Assembly: GCA_019316985.1 (NCBI GenBank)
Contig: CP079215.1
Location: 5,766,001-5,830,000 of the forward strand
Length of the DNA: 64,000 nucleotides
Direction: 5' to 3'
Origin: Paraniabella defluvii
Lineage (GTDB): Bacteria; Bacteroidota; Bacteroidia; Chitinophagales; Chitinophagaceae
Notes under the pieces: generated by a model
The model's database searches: none
What the model was told of the DNA's origin: nothing
What the model saw: the letters and a program-made list of their open reading frames with translations, nothing else
Translations under genes and position numbers: made by a program
In this document: in pieces, positions 21,462 through 31,637 of the stretch
How the letters are laid out: the number at the start of each line of letters is the position of its first letter
Numbering within the stretch: the first letter of the stretch is position 1

Positions 21462-21952
21462 TCAACTTAAAAAGTTATGCGGCTTCTTGTTTCTGCGAAA
21501 ATTGTCCCACCTGGTAAGTACCACAGCAGCACCAAATGCAATGTTAAAACGGTTGTAAGTATTAATGGTGGTAACAGCCAATGTAAGATCTATCAGCTCT
21601 TCTTCAGAAAACTGGCGAGCCGCTTCGTTATAAATATCATCCGGTACCAGGGTCTCATTCAACTTTGTCAGCGCTTCGGCCCAGGCCAGGGCGGCCCTTT
21701 CTTTATCAGAATAAAACGGTGCTTCCCTCCATGCATCTAACACCAGTAAACGCTGTACCGATTCGCCCGCAGCCAGCAGGTCTTTAGAATGCATATCCAG
21801 GCAGAAAGCACAACCGTTGATCTGCGAAACACGGTAATAAATAAGGTGTAAGATATTTTTGTCGATGGTGGTTTTAGCCAGGTGGCCCGCAACCCCGTAT
21901 AATGAACGCATAGCAGCGTTCCTTTCTGAAATAAGTTTAATCTCTGTTCCAT
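21462..21952 (-). CDS. AhpD/carboxymuconolactone decarboxylase-like protein (frameshifted read)
   Basis: Small cytoplasmic alkylhydroperoxidase-like protein of about 163 residues. The redox motif CAFCLDMHSKDL is present near residue 50 with the CxxC pair and downstream His, and ASQ/VSQINGC precedes it; TLAVTTINTYNRFNIAFG marks the C-terminal helices. The start at 21952 (MEQRLNLF) requires a frame change near 21920 to join the catalytic part, and fits the usual MEQRL-type N-terminus of the family. Its probable role is peroxide detoxification or a similar thiol reaction; the specific substrate is unknown. Confidence 0.85.
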
Positions 21953-22033
21953 TTTTCTGAATTTTAATTGTTATAAAACTGTATAACAACCGGCATTCTT
22001 TGTTCTGGACAGAAAAAGGAAACTTTTTAAAAC

Positions 22034-24011
22034 TTATTTGTCGTTCACCCATTCGTAGTCTAGCTGTCTCTTTTCGAGGTTGGCAGCAATTACTTTAATG
22101 CGTACTTTATCGCCCATGGTAAATTTCTTACCGGTACGATGTCCTACCAGTGCATAATCACTTTCTGAATGGCGGAAGCTGTCATGCTCGGCAAGACTGG
22201 TTATCGAAACCAGGCCTTCACACATATGGTCTACAGTTTCGGCCCAGAAGCCAAATTTGGACACACCGCTTACAATTGCATCAAACTCCTCTCCTATATA
22301 ATTGCTCATAAATTGCACCTGCTTATACTTATTGGCAGACCTTTCGCACTCCATTGCAGCCCGCTCCCGCTCGCTGCAATGCTTGCATTTTTCTTCCATC
22401 CGCTTATCGATCTTCACACTATCCTCCAATACATCCTGCAAAATACGGTGCACCATCACATCGGGGTAGCGCCGGATGGGGATGTAAAATGGCAATAATG
22501 CTCAAAGCCCAACCCGTAATGCCCCACATTACTTTCGGTATACTTTGCTTTTGCCATAGTACGGATGCCTAATTGTTGCAGCACCGCTTCTTCCGGCCTT
22601 CCTTTTACATCTTTCAATAATTTATTGAAGGATGCCGCAATAGCTTCGGCACTGGATATATCGAACTTATAGCCGAACTTATTGGCAAAAGCAATAAACG
22701 GCAGCAGCTTTTCTTCATCCGGCGTATCGTGAATACGATAGGGAAAAGGTATCGACTTGTTATTGATCTTTATTTTTGAAACATGCCGCGCTACATAACG
22801 GTTGGCCAGCAACATCAGTTCTTCAATTAACTGGTGCGCTTCCTTGCTTTCTTTTAAGACAATGCCAATGGGATTCCCCTTTTCATCCAGCTTAAACCTT
22901 ACCTCGGTGGAATTAAAATTGATCGCACCCTCATCAAAGCGGTATTTACGCAGGGTTTGCGAAATATTATTTACAGTAAGTATTACATCAGCGTGATCGC
23001 CCTCGCCACTTTCTATAATTTGCTGGGCCTCTTCATAAGTATACCGCCTGTTGGAATGTATCACCGTTTTACCCAGCCAATACTGTTTTACCTCTGCTTT
23101 GTCAGTGATCTGGAAGATAGCTGAAAAGGCCAGCTTGTCCTCGTTGGGCCGCAGCGAACACAGCACATTGGATATGTGCTCCGGTAACATCGGATTTACC
23201 CTGTCTGGCAGGTATACCGAAGTAGCTTTTTGATAAGCCTCGTCATCGAGTGCATTGCCAGGCGTTACATAATGACTTACATCGGCAATATGCACACCAA
23301 TTTCATGGTTACCGTTTTTCAGTTTCCTGTAGGAGATCGCATCATCAAAGTCTTTCGCATCCACCGGGTCGATAGTAAACGTAAGCACTCCCTGACGTCT
23401 TTACGCCGGCTGATGTCTTCTTTGGTGATCACTTCAGGCATGCGTGCGGCAATTTCCTGTGCCTCATCGGAGAAATTTAATGCAAAGCCATTATCTAATA
23501 GTATCGCCCTCATTGCCTCGTCTGCCGCATCATCTCCGCTTAATACGGATACTATAGTTGCCGAAGGCTTTTTGCCTTCACCACCCCAGTCCAGTATACG
23601 CGCTACCACAGTTTCTCCATTCTTCACACCATTCAGGTTTTCTTCAGCTACATACAGATCCGGGATATTTTTATCCTTATCGCCCAGTATAAAAGCAAAG
23701 CCCTTGTTCATTTGTACTTTGCCTATGAACTCACTTCTTTTTCTTTGTACCACTTCAGTAACCTTTCCTTTGGGCCGTCCTTCATAACCGGCCGACAATT
23801 TTACGCGAACGGTATCGCCGTCCATAGCGTCTTTCAAACCATCAGGGGAAATCATAATATCTTCTTCCAATCCCTCTACAATTACAAATCCACGGCCCGA
23901 ACGTGTTACATCCAAACGTCCCTTCAGGGTACTGCTATCCGACTCGCGTTTGGTACGCCTGGTTTGCTTTTGTTGTCCTGCCTTCTTCTTAGGTTTATTG
24001 CTTTTACTCAT
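22034..24011 (-). CDS. rnr: Ribonuclease R (frameshifted read)
   Basis: Processive 3'-5' exoribonuclease of about 660 residues, acting in mRNA and rRNA turnover. A basic N-terminus (KPKKKAGQQKQTRR) is followed by cold-shock domains with GRGFVIVEGLEEDIMI; the RNB catalytic centre reads TIDPVDAKDFDDAISY near residue 215 with the metal-binding aspartates; SPIRRYPDVMVHRIL lies near 485; the C-terminal S1 domain includes FDAIVSGVSKFGFWAE. Frame changes near 23380 and 22480 join three segments. It is short for RNase R but typical of Bacteroidota. It heads the run toward lpxK in the opposite genomic order. Confidence 0.95.
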
Positions 24012-24041
24012 GGGTCTATGGTTTAAATATATACGATCAAA

Positions 24042-25127
24042 TCATTGATCTTTTTGTGACAACGTCTTCAATTTTGGGTCCAAAAAATGGATAATTCTCT
24101 GGTCGAAGACGTTTCCTTCGTTAAACAAAAACTGATGCTGTACTGGTAACGCTACCACCGGCAAATTTTCCAGTTCTTTAAAATCAGCCAGCCGTACCGC
24201 ATCCTTTTCTGTTGTCAATATAATTTTATTTGTTTGATTAATAGCATTGTATGCTGTTAAAATCTTTGCAACATCCTCATCCGAAAAATGATGGTGGTCG
24301 GCGTAAGCCATATGATGCACCTGTATGGGTTTTAATTTCAGGTATTCTAAAAGGGGCTGAGGGTTTGCTATTCCGGTAACCAGTACTGCATTTGAAAGGT
24401 TCTGCCAACCGATAGTCCTGCCGGAAAAAATATGGTAGGGCTCCCCGTAGGCAATAGCAGTAAAGAATACCTGCTGATGTGGAAATGGTCTTATATCATT
24501 AATAATCTGTTGCCTATTGCTATCGTCGAGGTTGGGGCTGCATTTAGTTACAACGATAACATCAGCTCTCTGATAGTTTGATTTCAGGTCGCGTAAGCTA
24601 CCCGCCGGGAGGTAGCCATCTTTTGTAAAAAGGTTATTGTATTCTGTGAGCAGTATATTAAAACCGGGCGTTACAGCCCTGTGTTGAAAAGCATCATCTA
24701 GTATAATAACACCAATGCCGGGTTTTTGTTCGATCAATGCCTCTATAGCTTTGGCACGCTCTTCTCCAACGGCAATAGTTACCGCAGGAAATTTTTGATG
24801 AAACTGCATGGGCTCGTCGCCTATATCCGCTGCCGTGGTAGACGCATCTGCCAATACAAACCCTTTTGTTTTTCTATGGTATCCGCGGCTGATTACTGCT
24901 ACCGATGTTTTATCCTGCAACAGTCTTAACAAATACTCCACCATGGGCGATTTTCCGGTTCCGCCTACAGAGAGATTACCTACGCAGATAGCAGGCACTT
25001 CAGGCTGGTAAGATCCAATAACTTTCCAATCGTATAATTTATGAAAAACAAAAGCGCTGGCTTTATATAACCAGGAAAAGGGAACCAGTAAAATATTTCG
25101 TTGACGGATAAGTTTGCTAAAATTCAT
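24042..25127 (-). CDS. lpxK: Tetraacyldisaccharide 4'-kinase
   Basis: Inner-membrane-associated enzyme that phosphorylates the 4' position of the lipid A disaccharide, 361 residues, intact. An N-terminal amphipathic segment (NILLVPFSWLYKASAFVF) precedes the P-loop GNLSVGGTGKSPMVEYLL at about residue 50; SRGYHRKTKGFVL, DIGDEPMQFHQKF and VIILDDAFQHRAV are the conserved LpxK blocks. It overlaps the upstream cyclo-ligase gene by 11 bases, so the two are translationally coupled. Confidence 0.97.
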   Translation of the reverse strand: MNFSKLIRQRNILLVPFSWLYKASAFVFHKLYDWKVIGSYQPEVPAICVGNLSVGGTGKSPMVEYLLRLLQDKTSVAVISRGYHRKTKGFVLADASTTAADIGDEPMQFHQKFPAVTIAVGEERAKAIEALIEQKPGIGVIILDDAFQHRAVTPGFNILLTEYNNLFTKDGYLPAGSLRDLKSNYQRADVIVVTKCSPNLDDSNRQQIINDIRPFPHQQVFFTAIAYGEPYHIFSGRTIGWQNLSNAVLVTGIANPQPLLEYLKLKPIQVHHMAYADHHHFSDEDVAKILTAYNAINQTNKIILTTEKDAVRLADFKELENLPVVALPVQHQFLFNEGNVFDQRIIHFLDPKLKTLSQKDQ

Positions 25128-25685
25128 ACATCCTTTCGGGTGTGATACAATAGTCTAAAGGTACGTCAAATTCGTTGAGGTCCTGTATTTTATCTATTGG
25201 TTCATAATAGCTTAACCCAACTTTAATCACCTGGTCGCCTACCTGTTCCAGAAACTTGTCATAAAAGCCCTTGCCGTATCCCACCCTGTAGCCCAGCTTA
25301 TCAAAGCACAGCAGGGGTACAATAACCAGGTCGATGGCCTCAGGCGGAATAACTGAAGCGGCTTCAACTTCCGGTTCGGGCGTACCATATTGATTTTTGA
25401 TAAACGGCGTGTCGGGGGTAACCAGCACAGCCTGCATCGTATAATGCTCAAATTCGCAAACGGGTAAGCTACCTGCATGGCAGGGTTCCTGAAATGAAGA
25501 TAGTCTACGATAGGATCGGTATTTACCTCTGTTTCCATGGCAGCGTAAGTGAACAGCATATCAATATCAGGCAGCGGCAGACTCTGAAACCGGATCAAAA
25601 TAAGGTCATCCCATTTCAACCTTTGCTGAGCTGTGGTAGTTGTTCTTTTGGCAGAAAATACTTTGCGTGCTTCGGATTTTAGCAT
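25117..25685 (-). CDS. 5-formyltetrahydrofolate cyclo-ligase (frameshifted read)
   Basis: Cytoplasmic ATP-dependent enzyme converting 5-formyl-THF to 5,10-methenyl-THF, about 190 residues. The N-terminus has MLKSEARKVFSAKR; the middle LPDIDMLFTYAAMETEVNT and the C-terminal IDLVIVPLLCFDKLGYRVG with GYGKGFYDKFLEQ, the nucleotide-binding glycine-rich loop. Frame is lost near 25440. It overlaps lpxK by 11 bases. The upstream neighbour rsmD is 63 bases away, so a housekeeping operon is likely. Confidence 0.93.
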
Positions 25686-25748
25686 AAAAATTTAAAGTTT
25701 CAGGTATAATATATGATACCAAAAATCCAATACCGGGGAGTTTTACGC

Positions 25749-26292
25749 TTACTCTGCCTCGTTTCTAAACACCGAAAAAATGGTTGTCCGTAATTCTTTT
25801 CAAAACTATATTTTTCAAAAGTTTTATAATTGTTACGCGGTGTATGCTCCAGCACAAACATCCCACCGGGTGCGATCATATTCTGGGCGACGATGATTCG
25901 CGGCAGCTCATCAATCTCCGTTAAAGCGTATGGAGGACCTGCAAAAATAAAATCGTACTGCTGGCTATGGCCCTGTAAAAACTTAAACACATCCATTTTT
26001 ACGAACCTGATATTATCTATTTTCAGCGCAGCTGCCGTTTTCTTTATAAAATCGAACATCTGGTTATCCTTCTCCACGATGGTCAGGTCGCCTGCACCAC
26101 GGCTGGCAAGCTCATAGCTGATACTACCGGTTCCGCCAAAAGATCTAATGTTTTAATGCCCTCAAAATCCATGCGATGCTGCAGCGTGTTGAATAAACCT
26201 TCTTTAGCCACATCGGTAGTGGGACGGGTATAAGGCATTTTTGCAGGCGGATGTATTTTACGACCACCTAGGCTTCCTGAAATAATTCGCAT
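25749..26292 (-). CDS. rsmD: 16S rRNA (guanine(966)-N2)-methyltransferase (frameshifted read)
   Basis: SAM-dependent RNA methyltransferase of about 181 residues. It starts MRIISGSLGGRKIHPPAK, followed by TRPTTDVAKEGLFNTLQ; motif I reads LDLFGGTGSISYE once a lost T near 26148 is restored. The catalytic motif IV is FAGPPYAL where the family usually has DPPY/DPPF. The end is NYGQTIFSVFRNEAE after restoring one A near 25790. The start lies inside the DUF3822 gene (25-base overlap), the usual Bacteroidota pairing. Confidence 0.92.
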
Positions 26293-27089
26293 CCGATCAG
26301 TTCGTTAAGAGAGGTGAAATAATGAGCCGGCAAATCAGTTACAGTATCTAACCAGCTGGCCGTTTTAAAAGATATATGGAGGAAGTAGTCGTATAATTCC
26401 CTGTATAATTTTGATTGTACATCAATCAAACCCGATAGCTGTACAACAACCTGTTCCTGGCTGAAACCAAAAACCTCGCAGATCTTGAGCAGGTAAAAAG
26501 CCACATCTGCCGTAGCTTTATAAGAGTAGGTTTTGCTCAGCAAGAGGTCTTCATTTCTAAAAGCCTGGACTGTAAAAGTTTTTTCGGCAACATCTACCCT
26601 TAAGCCTCCTTGTTCAAACGCACCTTCAACGGCCTTTATTTGCACAGTATGTGCATGTACATATGCTGAAGAAGGGAAATTGTGCACCAACCAGGTTAAA
26701 ATACCAGGCGCAACGGTGTACATATTCGTGATCTGCCGTTCTTCCATTACCTCTGTAATAACATGATCCTGCTGATCAGCATTTTCGAGATACATCAAAG
26801 GCGCCGCGTCGCCGTTATTTAATGTCGCGGGCAGCAGCGAGCTGAAGCCAAAATCCAGGCTGGTAACAATTTTATAAAAGCTGCCCTGCAGGCGGGGATT
26901 TTGGGTAATGACCTGCTGCAATTGCTTTTCTTCTGCATTACTAAACACATACCTCTTCAACTCCAGCAATTTCTGATCATCGGGGTTATAGATACAATAA
27001 CTAAAATGCTTATTGCTAACCTGCATAGCAAGGCAACTATCCTCCGGGTATATTTCCTCTTCTATCGAAAAGCTAAACTGTTCCTGCAA
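26268..27089 (-). CDS. DUF3822 family protein
   Basis: Cytoplasmic protein of 273 residues, intact. It belongs to DUF3822 by overall pattern: MQEQFSFSIEEEIYPEDSC at the start, VSNKHFSYCIYNPDDQKLL near residue 25, and a C-terminal half with KTYSYKATADVAFYLLKICE and QLSGLIDVQSKLYRELYDYF. The fold is predicted to be of the actin/hexokinase-like type in family members, but no function is established. Its 3' end overlaps the rsmD start by 25 bases, a conserved linkage in Bacteroidota. Confidence 0.85.
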   Translation of the reverse strand: MQEQFSFSIEEEIYPEDSCLAMQVSNKHFSYCIYNPDDQKLLELKRYVFSNAEEKQLQQVITQNPRLQGSFYKIVTSLDFGFSSLLPATLNNGDAAPLMYLENADQQDHVITEVMEERQITNMYTVAPGILTWLVHNFPSSAYVHAHTVQIKAVEGAFEQGGLRVDVAEKTFTVQAFRNEDLLLSKTYSYKATADVAFYLLKICEVFGFSQEQVVVQLSGLIDVQSKLYRELYDYFLHISFKTASWLDTVTDLPAHYFTSLNELIGCELFQEA

Positions 27090-27201
27090 AATGACGTGGT
27101 TTAATGTTAACCGGGCAAATATCCTATTTTAAAATTGAATATTAAAGACGAATATTCTGACCCGGATTTACGAAATTTGACGTCTTTTTACTTTCATTAC
27201 C

Positions 27202-28554
27202 ATGGCGCAGCTCGAAAATTTAAGGGTAGGTATCAGTAACCGGCAGATCATTAAAATTGCTACCCCCATCGCATTGGCAATGATGGTACCCCAGTTGAAT
27301 TTCATTGCCAACACCGTATTCCTGAGCCATTTAGGTGAAACAGAATTAGGCACTGCAGGCATCACGGGTGTTTACTATCTGATATTTGCACTGGTGGGCA
27401 ACGGATTGAATAGCGGCCTGCAGGCATTAATATCAAGGCGGGCGGGTGAAAACAAACCTGATAAAATAGGAAAGCTGTTTTTACAGTCTATTTACATCGC
27501 ACTTGCATTTTCTTTTGTCATAATTGCCGCTAATTACCTGCTTGTTGATTTATTTCTTTCGTCTGTGCTGAAAAGCGATGCCGTTCGGGAAGAAGCCGTT
27601 TCTTTTTAAAGATCCGGGCCTGGGGTCTTCCCTTTCTCTATGTTTTTCAAATGGGTAACGCCCTTTTAGTGGGTACCAATAACAGCAAATACCTCAAATA
27701 TGGTTTTATAGGTGAGGCCCTGGTTAATGTATTTTTAGATTACACGTTAATCTTTGGCAAACTGGGCTTTCCTGCAATGGGGTTTAACGGCGCCGCCTAT
27801 GCTTCTGTCCTCGCAGAAGTAACAGGAGCCTTTATTGTATTTCTTATCATTGTAAAAAAGGCTTTGTACAACGGTTTTTACTGTTTCAAAGCAAACAACC
27901 CGATACAAAAACAATAAAGATCATCTTCAACCAATCGTTGCCATTGGTGATGCAATTCGTATTAAGCGTCAGCGCATGGCTATTATTTTATGTTTTAATT
28001 GAGCATCATGGAGAACGTGAGCTGGCCATCAGCAATACCATGCGGAATATCTTTGCGGTATTCGGCATTTTCACCTGGTCGTATGCCAATACTACGAATA
28101 TGATGGTAAGCAACATTATCGGGCAGCAACGGCAGGAGGAGGTTTTATACCTGGTGCGAAAGATTGCATGGCTCAGCTTTTTACAATTGTTATACTTTGC
28201 ATTACGCTTAATCTTTTTCCCGCCACACTTTTGAGTATTTATGGGGCGGAGCCGGGGTTCATAGCAGATGCTATACCGGTGGTACGTACTATTTCGGTTT
28301 GCCTGATCATGATGTCGGTGGCGGTTGTCTGGCTGAACAGTATCACCGGTACCGGTAATACCAAAATGAACCTGAGAATAGAAATAGCGTCGATAGTGGC
28401 CTATACTATTTATGTGTTTCTTGTGGTAGAAAAAATGCAGTTATCTCTTGTTTATGCCTGGGCCAGCGAGTTTCTTTACTGGTTGGTAACATTCATTTTT
28501 GCATGGTGGTATATGCGTAGCGGTAAGTGGAAGGGGAAGGAGGTTTGGAGATAG
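27202..28554 (+). CDS. MATE family efflux transporter (frameshifted read)
   Basis: Inner-membrane multidrug/toxin exporter of about 450 residues with twelve predicted helices. The N-terminus has ISNRQIIKIATPIALAMMVP and NTVFLSHLGETELGTAGI; the middle FPAMGFNGAAYASVLAEVTG; the C-terminal half SVAVVWLNSITGTGNTKMNL. Frame is lost near 27605, 27915 and 28170. It is transcribed divergently from the DUF3822-rsmD run. The exported compound is unknown. A second MATE gene is present at 32436. Confidence 0.9.
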
Positions 28555-28568
28555 GGTAATGTTTAACT

Positions 28569-28674
28569 GATTAGTTTAAAGGTTGACTGGTTGACTAGTT
28601 TAATGGTTTAAAAACCTGCCTGGCGGCAGAACGGTCAACAAGGATCGCCTTATTAACCTATCAACTTTTCAACC
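28569..28674. repeat. Dispersed direct repeat, copy A
   Basis: Starts GATTAGTTTAAAGGTTGACTGG and ends with TCAACTTTTCAACC. Its last 40 bases (28635-28674) match copy B (28869-28908) at about 34 of 40 positions, and its start matches the start of copy B. Copy B looks like the same element with about 40 bases missing inside. Confidence 0.55.
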
Positions 28675-28728
28675 ATCTTTTGCGTCCCGTGTGCCAACTC
28701 TTATGTTCATTTTCTTTGTATAAAAGCC

Positions 28729-28845
28729 GTGTCAGTTACTGATTTTTCCAGTTTGGATTTAAATAAAACTTATTCTTATGCTGATTACCTTACCTGGAAG
28801 TTCCAGGAGAGGATAGAATTGATCAAGGGAAAGTTTAATTATTGA
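28729..28845 (+). pseudogene. Uma2-family endonuclease remnant
   Basis: Thirty-eight codons that read like the beginning of a Uma2 family nuclease (a PD-(D/E)XK-like fold): LDLNKTYSYADYLTWKFQER then IELIKGKFNY and a stop. The usual family start is TYADYLTWKFDERVELIKGK followed by about 140 more residues with the catalytic Asp/Glu; these are missing. Two bases after the stop, a dispersed repeat begins, and another copy lies upstream, so the gene has been truncated, probably by repeat-associated deletion. Not expected to be functional. Confidence 0.6.
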
Positions 28846-28846
28846 G

Positions 28847-28908
28847 GATTAGTTTACCGGTTGAAAAGTTGACAAGGATAACCTTATCAACCAATCAACT
28901 TTTCAACT
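28847..28908. repeat. Dispersed direct repeat, copy B, with internal inverted arms
   Basis: Starts GATTAGTTTACCGGTTG and ends TCAACTTTTCAACT. Within it, GGTTGAAAAGTTGA (28859-28872) is the inverse complement of the terminal TCAACTTTTCAAC, so the copy is also a palindrome with a stem of about 13 pairs. It abuts both the Uma2 remnant and the stop of the NamZ-like gene (four bases away). Confidence 0.55.
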
Positions 28909-28911
28909 AAA

Positions 28912-30123
28912 CTAAGGGTACAACAAATACTTCTTCCGCATTTCTTTATACTGACTCAAGCCTGGCTCCCAGCTTTTGCGGATCTCTGCTTCCGGCACTC
29001 CGTCAATGATCTGCTGGCGAAACAACCCTGATCCTATCTGCACTTCAATCGTATTCATTTCCTTGCTTAGCTTTGAATCAAAAAATTTTTCTTTATGAGG
29101 ATGCGCCTTATATAATTCCATGATCCATTGCAAATTGATCTTTCCGCTTTTCCGTAGTTTTTCCGTATCATAATTTCTCAGATCCAGTCCGTAACAAACC
29201 TGGTTCATAAACAAAGGTGTTTCAGACATACCTTTTATAGAGGTAGGCGTGTAAGAGAATGAATACTTTCCTTTTAATTCTGGGCTACCCAAAACAGTAA
29301 AAGGAAACTGCGTGCCACGGCCATGATTCACATACACGGCTTCAAACATACAGGTAGAAGGATATAATAATATTGCCTGCTGTGTATTCAAATTAGGCGA
29401 CGGTTTTACTGGTAAGGTATAAGGCATATTGTGATCGTAGTTAGCCACCTTAATGATCTTTAATTTGCATTTTACTTTATTGGTAAGCCAGCCCTCTCCA
29501 TTGGCCATTTGAGCAAATTCGGCTACTGTTAACCCGTGCGACATAGGGATCGGGAACATACCGATACCCGATTTGTATTTCATGTCCAATATAGGGCCAT
29601 CGATCAAATAAGCGTTGGGATTAGGCCGGTCGAGAATCAGCATTTCTTTATTGCTTTCCGCACAGGCCTCCATCAACCGCGACAAGGCGTTGATATTGGT
29701 ATAGAAACGCACCCCTACATCCTGCAGGTCGTAAAGCAGCACATCAACATCGGCCATATCCTGCCTGGAGGGCTTGTTCTTACGGCCATACAATGAAATA
29801 ATAGGGATACCTGTAGCTGCGTCCGTTTCATCTTTTACCTGCACGCCCGCACTGGCATTGCCCCTGAATCCATGCTCGGGGCCAAAAACTTTTACGATGT
29901 TAATCCCCAGGCTTTTTAAACTGTCTACCAGATGCTTTTTCCCTATAATGGTGGTAGGATTAGCCATTACGGCCACCCTTTTTCCTTTTAAATAGGGAAC
30001 ATATAAATGTGTTTGATCGGCGCCGGTAATTATTTCCTTTACAGGCTCCTTAATATTTCCGATCCTGTTAAAAGCCGATACAGCAACAGCCAGCACCAGC
30101 AACAAAGCAACATTTAATTTCAT
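28912..30123 (-). CDS. DUF1343 / exo-beta-N-acetylmuramidase NamZ family protein
   Basis: Exported cell-wall recycling enzyme of 403 residues, intact. The start at 30123 (MKLNVALLLVLAVAVSAF) gives a signal peptide and has a purine-rich AAAGGAAAGG before it; an ATG further upstream would add a 35-residue tail with no family counterpart. Conserved blocks are KGKRVAVMANPTTIIGKKHL, VKVFGPEHGFRG near residue 85, LLYDLQDVGVRFYTNINAL, MLILDRPNPN and PSPNLNTQQAILLYPSTCMF. NamZ (GH171) releases terminal MurNAc from peptidoglycan chains. No other muropeptide genes adjoin it. Confidence 0.92.
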   Translation of the reverse strand: MKLNVALLLVLAVAVSAFNRIGNIKEPVKEIITGADQTHLYVPYLKGKRVAVMANPTTIIGKKHLVDSLKSLGINIVKVFGPEHGFRGNASAGVQVKDETDAATGIPIISLYGRKNKPSRQDMADVDVLLYDLQDVGVRFYTNINALSRLMEACAESNKEMLILDRPNPNAYLIDGPILDMKYKSGIGMFPIPMSHGLTVAEFAQMANGEGWLTNKVKCKLKIIKVANYDHNMPYTLPVKPSPNLNTQQAILLYPSTCMFEAVYVNHGRGTQFPFTVLGSPELKGKYSFSYTPTSIKGMSETPLFMNQVCYGLDLRNYDTEKLRKSGKINLQWIMELYKAHPHKEKFFDSKLSKEMNTIEVQIGSGLFRQQIIDGVPEAEIRKSWEPGLSQYKEMRKKYLLYP

Positions 30124-30450
30124 CCTTTCCTTTTTAATTTCCTTATTAAAGCCATCAATCGATGCCTGGCAAATCTCTTCAAACTTACATGTTTTTTTCA
30201 TCCGGGACGTCAGCTGGCTATGGTGCAAAATAATTAAAAAGAAGAATTGAAGACCAAACCTGCATGCGCATTGAACAGGTTAGAGCAGGAACTCAAAGAA
30301 AAAGCATCGTATTCCCTGGTCTCCGCACCCGCTGTCCCTCAGGTAGTGTCGTACCCTGACAGTCCTACGGTTAATGGTGCTGAGTTAATAACCAATCGGT
30401 AACAGTACTATTTTAAAAAGAAAACTACATTTGCAATTAAACTCAGCTAT
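30124..30450. other. Intergenic region with a doubtful small ORF
   Basis: This gap separates the divergent NamZ-like and thiolase genes. On the plus strand a frame from TTG 30247 to TAA 30402 could encode 51 residues beginning LKTKPACALNRLEQELKEK. It has no recognised family, and no good start codon, so it may be a chance frame or a decayed gene end. The thiolase promoter should lie after 30402; I see no exact TAnnTTTG box there. Confidence 0.3.
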
Positions 30451-31633
30451 ATGAATAACAAAGAAGTTTATATCCTTTCTGCAGTGCGTACCCCTATGGG
30501 TAGTTTTGGTGGCAGTTTAAAAGAGGTTCCGGCAACCCAGTTAGGCGCTATAGCCATAAAAGCAGCGCTAGAAAAAGCAGGTATTGCACCTCAACAGGTT
30601 CAGGATGTGTTAATGGGCTGTGTTTTACAGGCCAACCTGGGGCAGGCGCCGGCAAGACAGGCTGCTAAATTTGCCGGCTTGCCCAATGAAGTGAATTGTA
30701 CTACCGTTAATAAAGTTTGTGCCAGCGGAATGAAAGCTATTGCCCAGGGCGCCCAGAGCATTTTGCTGGGTGATGCAGATATTGTAGTAGCCGGCGGTAT
30801 GGAAAGCATGAGCAATGTTCCCTTCTATACACCTCATTTAAGATGGGGTAATAAATATGGCAACACGAATCTTATAGATGGCTTGGCAAAAGACGGGTTG
30901 ACGGATGTATATGACGGCAATGCCATGGGTATGGCGGCAGAATTATGCGCCAGTGAGTGTGGCATCAGCCGGGAAGAGCAGGATGCTTTTGCCATCGAGA
31001 GCTATAAAAGAAGCCAGGCAGCCTGGGCCGAAGGCCGTTTTGCGGAGGAAGTAACCCTGTAATCATTCCGCAACGAAAGGGAGACCCGGTGGTTTTCGAC
31101 AAAGACGAAGAGCCCTTTAACGTAAAGTTTGAAAAAATACCGGCATTAAGCCCGGCATTTAAAAAAGATGGTACCGTTACTGCAGCAAATGCCAGTACTA
31201 TGAACGATGGAGCTGCCGCAGTGGTTTTAATGAGCAAAGAAAAATGCGAAGAGCTGGGATTGCAACCTATTGCCAGGATTGTATCTTACGCCGATGCAGA
31301 GCAGGCGCCTGAATGGTTCACCACTACCCCTGCGCTGGCTTTACCCAGAGCTCTTGCAAAGGCGGGGCTTACAAAAGAAGAAATTAGTTTTTGGGAACTT
31401 AATGAAGCTTTTAGTGTTGTAGGCATAGAGAATACGAAGAGGCTGACCCTTGATCCGGCCAGAGTAAATGTAAATGGCGGCGCTGTTTCGCTGGGCCATC
31501 CGCTGGGAGCCAGTGGAGCCAGGGTTATTGTAACGTTGATCCACGTATTGAAGCAACACCATGCAAAATACGGAGCCGCCGGTATCTGCAATGGCGGCGG
31601 GGAGCCAGCGCCATGGTGATTGAAAAACTATAA
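30451..31633 (+). CDS. Acetyl-CoA C-acetyltransferase (thiolase; frameshifted read)
   Basis: Cytoplasmic thiolase of about 393 residues that condenses or cleaves acetoacetyl-CoA. The nucleophilic Cys is in NKVCASGMKAIAQGAQ near residue 90, GGMESMSNVPFY follows, and the C-terminal catalytic blocks are NEAFSVVG, GGAVSLGHPLGASGAR and ICNGGGGASAM. Frame changes near 31060 and 31600 join two segments and a short end; the stop is at 31633. The next gene starts four bases later, so they are coupled. Role probably in fatty acid or ketone body metabolism. Confidence 0.95.
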
Positions 31634-31637
31634 ATGT

